Below the pieces are notes generated by a model, which was not told the DNA's origin, did not search any database, and saw only the letters and a list, made by a program, of their open reading frames with translations. Made by a program: the position numbers and the translations under genes. From Vicia villosa (lineage: Eukaryota; Streptophyta; Magnoliopsida; Fabales; Fabaceae), in NCBI RefSeq assembly GCF_029867415.1, contig NW_026705579.1, positions 186,001 to 250,000 of the forward strand: a stretch of DNA of 64,000 bases, written 5' to 3'. Below, one piece after another: positions 50,738-62,462 of the stretch (position 1 is the first letter of the stretch; each line of letters begins with the position of its first letter).

Positions 50738-52796
50738 TGTAACACCCCAAATCTACCCCTCAAATAATAAGAGCAAACAGAGTATAAAACATCGGAACAA
50801 GCAACCAATTTGAGGCATCACATATTCGACTTAAACAAAACTACAATTCATGCTCAAAGTACATGGATACATAACACTTATATCAGAGGAAACTCATAAT
50901 TCATCGAACATATAAATTCAAACAACTTCATCATATCGCAGCGGAATCCAAATAACAACATAATATCCAAGTCTTATATTCTTGTCAACATGGCACAATA
51001 GGTCCAAAACATGTTCACAAGACATAACATCAAAGTTCAAGAAAAGATAATCAACATAAAACAAGACACAAGCAAGTATCGCAACATCCCCCCGAGTGCT
51101 ACGTATCAGAGCATTGACACACCGACTCGAGCTATAAGGTACACGGCTACTCCACGTCGTTACCTGCACATTACCAACAGAGGGTAACATTCAAACATAA
51201 GGGGTGAGATATCATTCATTATAAAGAAACATATGATAACATTCTAAGCAAGAGAAAAGATCATACATTGGTCACCACTTCTCATCCCCATACTCAATAC
51301 AATGATTTCACAACACATAATCAACTTAAGGAACGATAACAATATCATCAATTCAACTATGACTTCATATACAATTCGCAAGTAAGATTCCACACAATCG
51401 CAACAAGCATCTCATCATCAAGTCACCACATTATAATCAAACAAGACTCGAATACAATTCATATGTGATTCGACTCATGCAAATGCATGTGGTACCATTT
51501 GGAGTAAAACTCCCACGTCTCAGGATTTGCCATTGGGCACACCGTCGCTAATTGCCAATAAGGCCACCGTCGCTTTTTACCATTAAGGCCACCGTCTCTT
51601 TATGCAATGGATGTGACTCACTAAATGCAACATCCATACAAACACGACATTCACAAATACATCACAAATACCGACTAAACATCATTACTTTTATAGTAAT
51701 TCACCACTTCTCAATCACGTCGCTACGTTGCATCATCATACAACAACACACCACTTCACCACACAAGTCATAACATCACACAAATACATTTAAAGAAGGA
51801 TTAAAAAAGGTTTATAAGCATTCCTAAATCATATTCATTAGAAAGGTCTCAATTATAGCTTTGCATAGGTTCAAACGGCACTTAAAAAGGAGTTACGGTT
51901 CAAAAGTTACATCATTTCAAAGTTTAGGAAAAATTCTGCAAAACAGGGTTCGCGGCGCCAACAGGGTTCGCGGCGCGAACTGAGCAAAACCAAAAATCCC
52001 CAACTTTCTGCCAAGCAGTTCGCGGCGCGTACAAGGGGTCGCGGCGCGAACTGAGCAGATCCAGTTTTTCCCAAGTTTCTGCCAAGAGGTTCGCGGCGCG
52101 CACAAGGGTTCGCGGCGCGAACTGGCGATTTCAGAAACCCCCAAAACACAGAAACAGCATACGAAACCCATTCAAAAACCCCTAAACTCAACCCAATCAA
52201 GTTGGAAAAACACCAAGCATCACGAATATCAGTAGAATACATGTTATAGACACAATTATAACACCTATTATGGGTCTTCTAACATCATAACATCTTCAAT
52301 CATGCTTAGATTCACAATTTCATAGAAGTCAATTGTAAACTCTAACAATCTCTATTCAATTTCTACACAATCATGGATAACAACATATAATCAAAACCCC
52401 ACCAAAACATCATCATACATCCCTTTAGCATGAAAGAATCTCACCCTTACCTTAGGTTTTGGATTGAAGCCAACTCTATCTTCAACCTTGAGATTCTCCT
52501 CTTTCTCTTCACTCTACTCCTCTTTCACCAAAACCCCAAAATGAACTTCTAATTTCTATTTCCTCTAAAACCCTAGTTTTAGTTAAACCTTACTATCTTA
52601 AATTACTATTGGGCTCTAACTAACACCCCTCACTTACTAATACCGACTTAGGCCCAATTATCAATCACACTAACTATCTTATATTATATACTAATAATTC
52701 CCAAATAAAACAACGTAAAATCAACCAAGCATATAATGAACACATAGATCACAATTATTCACATAAATAAGGAATTAAAGAAAAACGGTCGTTACA
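50738..52796 (-). mobile_element. Solo LTR of a Tekay-related family (2059 bp)
   Basis: Ends TGTAACACCCC...CGTTACA with a perfect GTAAA duplication (50733-50737, 52797-52801) in the LINE. Same termini and general layout as the Tekay LTRs of the complex but a different family: the palindrome cluster here is 'ttcgcggcgcgaac'-based (51950-52125) instead of CCGCTTAGCGG. Orientation is taken from similarity to the complex. Frames at 51907-52242 are repeats of the GC-rich cluster, not a gene. Confidence 0.9.
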
Positions 52797-53214
52797 GTAA
52801 ATATTGAAAGAGTAAGTGAGCATACTATAAATAACACTTTTGATAAGTTGTACTTTGCTAGAAAATGACTGCAGGTTTGCTTTCCAAGTGGCTAATTTGA
52901 CTTTAATCTTGTCTATAATGGGCTGAAGATGAATTCTTTTGGATTTGCCTTTGAAGATTGGGATTCCAAGATAAGTGAAAGGAAGAGTTCCAATTTTGAA
53001 ACTTATAGAGAAAGCAATCTGCTGCAGCCTGTTACTAGCAAAAGATCCTCCAAAAATGGTTGACTTTTGAGGGTTAATAATCTGACCCGAGGTATCTGCA
53101 TATCTAACAAAAAATTGGGGGAGGACCTGTATATTTAAGTTTGAGCCAGAAAAAAAAAGCATAGTATCATCAGCATATAGAGATATATTGAAGATGTTAT
53201 CAATAGTAGGGTTC
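52797..53214 (-). pseudogene. LINE reverse transcriptase fragment
   Basis: Palm and thumb part of a LINE RT: catalytic 'YADD' at 53166-53177, 'INPQKSTIFGGS', 'LPFTYLGIPIFKG' and 'KIKVKLATWKANLQSFSSKV'. Open until it meets the solo LTR. The start of the 135-codon frame (53162) is not a real start; the domain begins further upstream and is lost by 5' truncation. Confidence 0.85.
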
Positions 53215-54507
<1,293 letters not shown>

Positions 54508-54572
54508 TGTTTTATGGTGAGATATTGGATCGAACTCTAGTATGGCCGAAGGGTAGTTTCTTGGTTCGAAAG

Positions 54573-57500
54573 TGTAATACGGTGAACTGACTTTATCGAA
54601 ATGTCGCGGTAAGCAAGAGTCGCCACCGACTTTTATTTTATCCTATTGGAAAGGCAAAAAGAACAGGAAAGACCTTTGAAAGATTTTGAGTTCGGGGGTA
54701 GGTTATACAAAGGGAAGGTGTAAGGCACCCTTTGCATCCATGGTTATCCATGGGCTCTTAATTGCTTAGCTCGCTTGTTTGTTTGAAAAGTTTGAAGTGT
54801 CGTGTGTGAATAGTAAAAGATTTTGTTAAGGACTTTAGCTTGTAAATAAGCGTAGCCTTGTTTAATTTGATTTTGAAAAGAGGTGTGAAAAGTAATTTGA
54901 ATTTTAGAGCAAGCAATTAGTAGCAACTACCCTAAGTTTGAAAAATTGTTCTTTTAGTCTTTCGGGCGAAAGGGTCTATCCGTACCATGAGAGGGCAGGA
55001 AGTCTTTCAATTGGATGTTGAAAGGGTCATCGAGTTAAGTATCGTTCGCCATAAGACTGTCCCTACCATCAAGGGGGCAGGTAGTCTAAGGGAAGGATAT
55101 AATAGTCATTTAGGCAACAACAAGGATACCTTAGCAGTCGAAGGGACTATCATCATTTATCGAGGCAATATCGAGGGACAAGATCATTTTGTTCGTAGGT
55201 AACTCGAAGGGACTATGATCTTTTATTCCGAGGGACTATGATGATTTGAATTCGCAGGCAGCATATGCTAAGGCATCCCTACACTCGAAGGGACTTGACT
55301 ATTTGATCGAAATCGAAGGCAACAGGCAACAAGAGACGTTACCCTAGAGGTGGGTGTGTGTAGCAATCACGTGGTTTGAATTCAGTTATGTTATCTTGAC
55401 TTAGGTGAGCTATCGTTCGATTAATTATCTTGCACTCCCTATTTTACTAACCACGCAGTTATAACCATACGGAAATTAAAGGCGGAAAGATAAATGTCCT
55501 ACGCTATTACAATAAACACCTGCGGGGATGGGGGAAATTAAAAGACAGAAAGAATAAGGAATAAGAGGGATGAATAATTATGTTGAGCCTCGATCTTCCT
55601 CGAACCCTTGATCAACTCTACAAATTAAGAGGAAAATAAATAAGGGTGAGTGTATTGACTATTCGAGGCAAACCCTATTTTGGGCAAAAGGCAAAAAGTA
55701 AAATAATATTTATATAAAATAAAATAAGGATTGGAAACTTAGCTCTGATGGTGCATAGTCGGAGGATCTTGGCTAACCCTGAAGAATGAAGAAGAGAAAG
55801 GTAGAAAACTTTTTGTGGCAAATACAAGGCATTGATAATAAATAAAAGAGGGATTATGTAATTAAAAATAAAAATAAATATATAAAAAAAATTAGAAAAC
55901 TTAGCTTTTGGTCGGGCGAAGCGCGTGGTTGAAGAACTTGAAATAACCCTGAAAATTTGCGCCAAGAAGAGGTTTTTAGTGTATAAATGATCTACAATCC
56001 TTAATTGATTAAAGATCTACAAACCCTAAAAAGAAAACTTATTGTGACCTACAGGGTTTGTAAGGCTAAAATATGGTTAGTGGATAACACCTACCAACAA
56101 CAGTGATTAGTTGTCATGCTGAATTCAGGGTTTAAAGGCATAAAAATTAATTAGCCCAAAAATAATTATTAGCTAAAACCTTAATTTTTAATTAAATTAT
56201 TTATTGTAAAAGAAAATTTGATATTACGAGAAAAAATCGAATTCTCGATTAAATAATTAAATGCTTACGAAATTATTACATGATAAAATAAAATGTTTGT
56301 AAAAAAATGAATTTGAATTATAACCAAAGAAATAGAAAGAAAACAATGAAAATAATACAAAATATTTATGTAATAAAAAGAAAATTAGGAGTACTCAGCT
56401 CTGATTCGGTGTGGGGCGATCTTGAAAGCCCATGGTGCACGTGCGTTTTGCAGGCGTTGGATCTGTTCTTGATGGAATCCAAAAGCTGGCACTAAAGATA
56501 TATGGCAGTCATCCGTGCGGCTGTAGGCATTGGATCTGGGCGTTTTAATTGAGAAAAAAACTTGTCTTCTGCCTGGATCGAACTGGAGATCCTGGGCTTG
56601 TCAAGGAATACGCATGGCCGTTTGTGTTGTGTGTTAAGTCGTTCATTAATCACAAATCAAATAATATATACAAAATTTGATTCAAATGGGAAATTAAAAA
56701 ATAAAAGTCAAGTGTGGGCCCCCTGTGATCACGATGCAAGCCAATGAGAAGGAGAGAGAGAGGCTCAGATTGTTGACTTTCCATTCGCCATATGACACGC
56801 GTGGGAGAGAGAAGTGGACCTTTTGACCGGCCTGTAGCATTCGTCCACGCGTGCAGCCTTTAGTCAATGGTACTGTTCATCTTCTTCTCAAATTCACCGC
56901 AAGACTTTGCTACGAAAACATTTGGAATTAGCTACGAATTTTCTCGTAGCTATACCTGCGAATATTACAACCTCAAGACAATGCGTTAGATCAGAAACAT
57001 GAACACCCAGGTCCTCTAAATAAGGCGTTATAAACTTATTGGTGGCACTGGTTGGGTCGGAGATGGACCGTATCATGGCACACGAAGAACAAGTTCTTCC
57101 TTGCCCTAACAATGGTGGAGTTGTGGTATCACGCTAAAGCTTCAAAATAAAGACCTCATCCTGTCTAGAGCAACATCATAAACTCATGCAAGATGTTATA
57201 AGTAATCGAAACACATGAAAACATAGTAAACAAAAATTTAAGAATGCATGGATATTTAGGAACATGGAGCGATCATGATATGCATCAAGGGGCTTTGAAC
57301 AAAGTCCATTTTTACTCTATACTGCGTGGAGAGATGATTGGAAGGGTTTTTGGTCCTGGAATGTGGCTGCCAAGGGGAATACGATTTTCTTTTCCTTTTG
57401 ATATTTTTGTAAGTTTAGATGTTGGAAACCTAGTCCTTTGCTCTCCACTTTTCGTCCCCTATTATTCTGAATGTATTGCCCTTATATAGAAGACCTTATT

Positions 57501-58643
57501 AGGGTTAATATTTGGCTTGGTTTGCAAGAGAAAAGATTGGAGGAGATTTGATTCAAAATTGAATAAAAAGTGTATATTTTTGCATTCAATCTTTCTCCAT
57601 CAAGGGAAACGAAATTTCCTTGATTTATATGAATATTAGGCTTAATATTTGATTGGAAAAATAAATTCATGCATATCTTTCATATTTTCTATTATTTATT
57701 TTATTAAATTTGACTTTTAATGAATAAGAAATCAAATAAATAAAAATAAATAATATAATCATGCATAAATGGGCTTTAGGAGTCTTGGACCATGTTAGAA
57801 ATGAGTTTAGAACCAAAGAATTAGGCCCATTAAGCAATAACTTAAAAATCATCACTTTGCCTTCCATGCATTTTCTCAAAATCGACCAACTTGTGCAAGC
57901 CACAACTCCTTCATTTTTTATTGTATGGAAGTGTTCTTGAGGTTTTTAGAAAGCTTAGAGTGTCTTCTAAATGATGCTTTTGGTTTCATCTCAATTGAGT
58001 CTACCATGTTCAAGTTATGAGCTTTGAGAAAAAACGACTTTTTTGCGATCCTTTAGAAGGACCTGTAATGTTTTGGGTCATATCTCTCAAATGAAGCATT
58101 TTTTGCTTTGGCATGTGAGACAAAATTGTAGAGAATTCAATTTCCTTCAAATTGAGCTTTGGATGGGAAATTTCTGATGTTCCATGTGGGAGTTATGGCC
58201 GGTCAAAGTTCAGTTGACTTTTTCCTTAAAAACCCTAATTTAGAAACTCAGGTTCTTGATGATTCTGGAGCTTTTCTTGATGAATCATGATCAATCCTTG
58301 ATCAAATGATGAATGATACTCCATATTAGGATCTTGACAAAAAATCAGGAGTTTTGACTTTACTTTGCCCACAATTGACTTTTAGGTCAACCCAGTCGAC
58401 TGTTGACTTTCTGAACATTTGAGTGATCAATCCTTTAAGCTGAGACTTGATACTTGTCATAGAGGTAATGTGAGATACTTTGAACCATATGGGATGCCTT
58501 GGAGCCATTGATTCATTGATTTTCCTTTGAACAAACCAAACCCTAGTTTCTGAGCCTTGTATAGGAGAATGTGTCTTGGATCTTTGTACTTTGATTTGAA
58601 TGTGAATAGGAGAAATAGTATGGGCAAATTTTGGGGTATGACA
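54573..58643 (-). mobile_element. Second solo Ogre-type LTR (4071 bp)
   Basis: Ends TGTAATACGG...GGGGTATGACA, flanked by GAAAG (54568-54572) and GACAG (58644-58648), a one-mismatch target duplication. Minus-strand TATATAAGG lies at 57479-57487. Shares with the 16543 LTR the terminal 'gtcgccaccgacttttattt' block and long middle stretches, e.g. the 'tcaatccttgatcaaatgat' region (58290-58309). Frames such as 56307-56495 and 58326-58658 are LTR sequence. Confidence 0.8.
57479..57487 (-). promoter_or_regulatory. Candidate TATA box of the second Ogre LTR
   Basis: Plus 'ccttatata' reads TATATAAGG on the minus strand, in the LTR's own orientation and at a position comparable with the box of the other solo LTR. 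Confidence 0.45.
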
Positions 58644-59044
58644 GACAGGATTAAGCATGAAGTCGAAGGTTGTTCACATGCTTGTGTCGAAGATGCTAGG
58701 GTTGTTAGCATGTTAAATTAGGTTTTAGTGTTTAAACCCTAATTTGTTAAGTTAGCTTGTTTATTAAGTTGGCTTGTGTAATGGGCCTTGTGGAAAAAGC
58801 CCATTAGTTAGTATGTTAGATTTTACTATAAGTAGCATACTAGTCTCTCATCATCGCTAAACTGCAAATCCTAATTTAGGGTGAGAGAGGTTATTTGTTA
58901 TTCTTGTAAACTTGTAATCTTGTTTTAAGAGAAAGTAAAAGAATAGCAATTATAACCAATTCTTCTTTTCCCTTGTTCTTTATTCTTCCCTTGCATTATA
59001 CTTTGTTCTTGGTATTGAATTCACAACAAATTGGTGCGGTGAGC

Positions 59045-60924
59045 ATGGAGAAGACGCCTTCAACAAAGTATGAGATTGAAAAGTTCATCGGAGTGAATGA
59101 TTTTGGTCTGTGGCGCTTGAAGATGAAAGCCCTACTGGTTCAACAGGGTTGCTTGGAAGCGTTGAAGGGAGAGGCAGCCATGAATGCAGAATTAACGGCA
59201 GCGGAGAAGACGTCTATGATCGAGAAAGCACACAACGCAATTATGTTGATCCTTGGTGATAAGGTTCTCCGGCAGGTATCAAAGGAGACGACGGCATCAG
59301 GGTTATGGGTAAAACTTGAAAGTGTGTACATGACCAAATCACTGGTAAATCGACTCTACCTGAAGCAAGCTTTGTATTCATTCAAGATGATTGAAGACAA
59401 ACTCTTGGCTGAGAAGTTGGACATGTTCAACAAGCTGATTCTTGATCTTGAAAATATTGATGTGAAGATCGATGATGAAGATCAAACACTGTTACTATTA
59501 TGCGCTTTGCCTCAATCACATGCTCACTTCAAAGAAACTCTCTTGTATGGAAGGGAGTCTCTGACGTTTAAAGAAGTTCAATCAGCCTTGTATTTTAAGG
59601 ACTTGAATGAACAAAGGGAGCATAAACCTTCGACTGTTGGTGAAGGTTTGGCCGTTAAGGGCAAATTCTTGCGAAAGGATGGTAAGTTCTACAAGAAGAA
59701 AGGAAAAATTCAGTCGAAGTCTTATAGTGGCGAAGCATCTGGCATTCGATTCTATCATTATAAGAAGGAGGGTCACACGAGAAAGGTGTGCCCTGAACGC
59801 CTGAAAGATCATGGTGGTAAGGATAATGGTAATGCAGCCATTGTTCAAGATGATTTCGAATCATTTGATGTTTTTGTGGTTTCAAGCAGTGACTCGAGAA
59901 GAGAGTGGATTATGGATTCGGGTTGCACTTGGCACATGACTCCAAACAAAGACTTGTTCGAGGAATTATGTGATCAAGATGGTGGATCAGTACTGCTGGG
60001 AAACAACAAAGCTTGCAAGATTGCAGGTGTTGGATCGGTGAGATTCAAGCTCCATGATAAGTCAATAAGGTTGTTGATTGAAGTCAGGTATGTTCCTGAT
60101 TCGAAGAGAAATCTGCTTTCTCTTGGTGAATTTGACGAGAAAGGATATGTTTTCCAAGGAGAGAAAATTATTCTAAGAGTCATGAAGGGGTCGAAGGAAG
60201 TCTTGAGAGGCGTGAAGAAACAAGGCTTGTATACCCTTGAGGCTGAAATTGTAAGTGGTTCGACAAATGTTGCATCCATGAAACCGTTGTCGAAGACAGA
60301 AATCTGACACATGAGATTGGGCCATGTCAGTGAAAGGGGTCCGGTCGAATTAGGGAAACAAAATCTGCTTGGTGGAGACAAAGTCGAGAAGCTGAAGTTT
60401 TGTGAACCTTGTGTATTTGGAAAATCTTGCAGAGTGAAGTTCAACAAAGGCAAACAAAGAACACATGGATCCCATGATTACATCCATGCTGATCTTTGGG
60501 GGCCTACAAGGTGTCCATCACATTTAGGAGCAAGGTATTTTCTATCCATAGTTGATGATTATTCTAGGAAATTATGGGTATTCATCCAGAAGACTAAGGA
60601 TGAAACTTTTGAGAATTTCAAAAGTTGGAAGACTCTGGTCGAAAATCAGACTGGCAGAAAGGTCAAGAGGTTGAGAACCGACAATGGCCTTGAATTTTGC
60701 AATGAGGCGTTTGACAATTTTTGTGCGGCCTCTGGTATTGCAAGGCACAGAACTACTGCAGGTACTCCACAACAATATGGTTTGCCTGAAAGGTTTAATC
60801 AAACTATTTTGAAGAAAGTCAGATGCATGTTGACTAGTGCTGGATTAAAGAAGGTCTTCTTGGTTGAGGTTGTTTCGACATCAACATATCTGATAAACAG
60901 ATGTCCTTTGACATTGTTAGATAT
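59045..60924 (+). pseudogene. Tork-type copia gag-protease-integrase, disabled and truncated
   Basis: ATG at 59045 in the 'gtgagcatgg' leader context. The longer frame start at 58973 lies in the LTR and is rejected. UBN2/DUF4219-like gag ('NDFGLWRLKMKALLVQQG', 'MTKSLVNRLYLKQALYSF') is followed by a zinc knuckle that has lost its first two cysteines ('FYHYKKEGHTRKVC'). Protease 'WIMDSGCTWHMTPN' has an intact DSG. A TGA at 60305-60307 falls just before 'MRLGHVSERG', at the start of the pre-integrase zinc domain ('FCEPCVFGKSC'), and the frame continues open. The integrase core shows 'HADLWGP', 'LRTDNGLEF' and 'QQYGLPERFN' (Y where N is usual). It ends after 'NRCPLTLLD' at the next insertion. Confidence 0.85.
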
Positions 60925-62462
60925 TGACCGGTAAAATAGCAAGTGTACTATTTTCTACCGATGTAGTTATTAAAGTGGAAGTTATCCAAGTATCGATCAC
61001 AAGGACTGCTGTGGCAATATAAGTTTTGACAGTAATTCAATTGAACAAAAAGCACATGGGGTTGTTTTGATTGGTTTGTTAAAGATTAAACTAAGTTGAG
61101 ATAAGCAATATTTAAAAACGAGATTTTTGTAATAAAATAAGAGAAAACATGCTAGGGTAGATGTATGAACCGCCTTGTAATTCGTATGACCGCTATTTCA
61201 TGAAAGATTCGTTTGTATGAGTAAGTAACAATTCTTAAAAGTTATTTTCCCTAATTCCTTAGCGGAAAATCATATGGTACATAAATTATGTTTTAATTCC
61301 TTAACAACCTAACTTTGTACCAAGAACCATGTTCATGTAATCAAGAATGGATGATCACAATAGTTAAACCCTTATTCCTAAGCGATTCACTAATAGTGTT
61401 ATAATTCAAAAAGCATTAACGTGGTTTGTCCGACCTAACGTTAACCGTAAATCAAGAATCTATTTTCCAATAGATAAAAGCATTAGACACTTTGAATATA
61501 AACTTAACTCATAAAACTTCAAAATCATAAAATAACGGTAATTCGATTCATTACATACTAGCAATTCAGGGACATCCCCCTACCATAAAAATGTTTAGCT
61601 ACTCATAATAATGAAGAAAACAACAAAGGTAATCGTAAACATTACAAGAGATGAGGATTTCTTCAATCTTCAATTGCTTCCGCTCTTGAAGATCTCCCTT
61701 TTCCAAACCCTTGATTGCTCTTCTCTCCTTCGTAGAAAATCTCCAATATGATCCAAGATCCCTCAATCCTTCTCAGAATTAGGTTTTAGTACTGCTGATT
61801 CAAGTTCAAAATGTGCGAAAAGTCCACTCTACCCTTAATGAACTCGGAGCCCTAAAAAATAGAAAATTGGAAAAATTGCTCGCGCCTGCCAACACGGGCC
61901 GTGTCCTGTGACACGGGCACCCGTGTTGGCCTTCTGTCACTGCCCAAAGTTATTTTTCTTCCCAGGCTTCCTGACACGGGCAGTGTCACGTGACACGGGT
62001 ACCCGTGTCAGGCCACTGTTTTACATGTTTTCTTTGCTTTCCCCCAGGCTTCCTGACACGGGCAGTGTCACGTGACACGGGTACCCGTGTCAGGCCACTG
62101 ATTTCTCCATTCTTTTGTTTCTTCTCCTGCTTCCTGACACTGGCCGTGTCCTGTGACACTGGTACCCGTGTCAGGCCACTGTATGCACCAAATCTTCATT
62201 TTTTCTTCGATTCATCTTTGTTCAGCCCTGCATTCTTCTCATGGACTTAAACGCATAAACCTGAAACACAATCACTACCAAAAACAAGCATCAAAGCATC
62301 TTAAAAACATGAGTTCTTAGCATCAAAACAAAACACACAACTTAAACGAAACTTTCAAAATAAGAACGAAAACTATAAAAGACGGGCCATTGTGTTACCG
62401 AATTGACGAGATTTATGCCAAGAGATTGATGAAAACACCATACAAATTGGTGACCGATCACA
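60925..62462 (-). repeat. 3' LTR of the Athila-type element (1538 bp)
   Basis: On the minus strand it starts TGTGATCGGTCACC next to a purine-rich AGCTAAGTTTGGGGT and ends TTTACCGGTCA. Plus-strand features include 'gatcacaaggactgc' (60996-61010) and the palindrome array at 61885-62180. No genes; the 86-codon frame at 61990-62250 is a translation of the array. Confidence 0.7.
61885..62180. repeat. Four palindromic repeat units in the Athila-type LTR
   Basis: Units of about 50 bp at about 61885-61945, 61960-62020, 62045-62100 and 62130-62180, separated by unrelated T-rich spacers. Core TGACACGGGTACCCGTGTCA is a perfect 20-bp palindrome at 61991-62010 and 62073-62092. The outer units are imperfect. 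A second inner palindrome 'gtgtcacgtgacac' precedes the core in the two central units. Confidence 0.9.

Larger units (their letters stand above)
48951..53214 (-). mobile_element. 5'-truncated LINE (L1-type), interrupted by a solo Tekay-family LTR
   Basis: The minus strand carries the C-terminal half of ORF2 in order: RT palm with 'SLYADDTMLFF' (YADD at 53166-53177), RT thumb ('LPFTYLGIPIFKGKSKRIHL'), zf-RVT, RNase H, stop (49040-49042), 3' UTR, and a poly(A) visible as a T-run at 48952-48961. The 5' end stops just upstream of the YADD motif, as is usual for truncated LINE insertions. The solo LTR at 50738-52796 splits it. Target duplications were not found. Confidence 0.8.
54508..60924 (+). 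mobile_element. Tork-type copia element, truncated in integrase
   Basis: The 5' LTR (about 54508-54572 plus 58649-59028) is split by a solo Ogre LTR. It ends 'gaattcacaaca' at 59028, followed by the leader 'aattggtgcggtgagc' (59029-59044) and gag at 59045. Gag, protease and most of integrase are present; RT, RNase H and the 3' LTR are cut off at 60924 by an Athila-type LTR starting TGACCGG. The exact LTR start is uncertain. Tork/Tnt1 lineage from gag and integrase motifs. Confidence 0.75.

Noticed and set aside
51907..52242. 111-codon minus frame with a repeated RAANPCARREP-like pattern
   Set aside because: Translation of the ttcgcggcgcgaa palindrome cluster in a solo LTR; the repeat period explains the pattern.
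58973..59044. Upstream extension of the Tork gag frame
   Set aside because: These codons lie in the LTR and leader; the ATG at 59045 matches the gag N-terminus and leader context.
59974..60453. 159-codon minus frame opposite the Tork protease-integrase
   Set aside because: Antisense of a coding frame, crosses the TGA site, no domain.
61990..62250. 86-codon frame with repeated VSxDTGTRVRPL
   Set aside because: Translation of the palindromic array in the Athila-type LTR.
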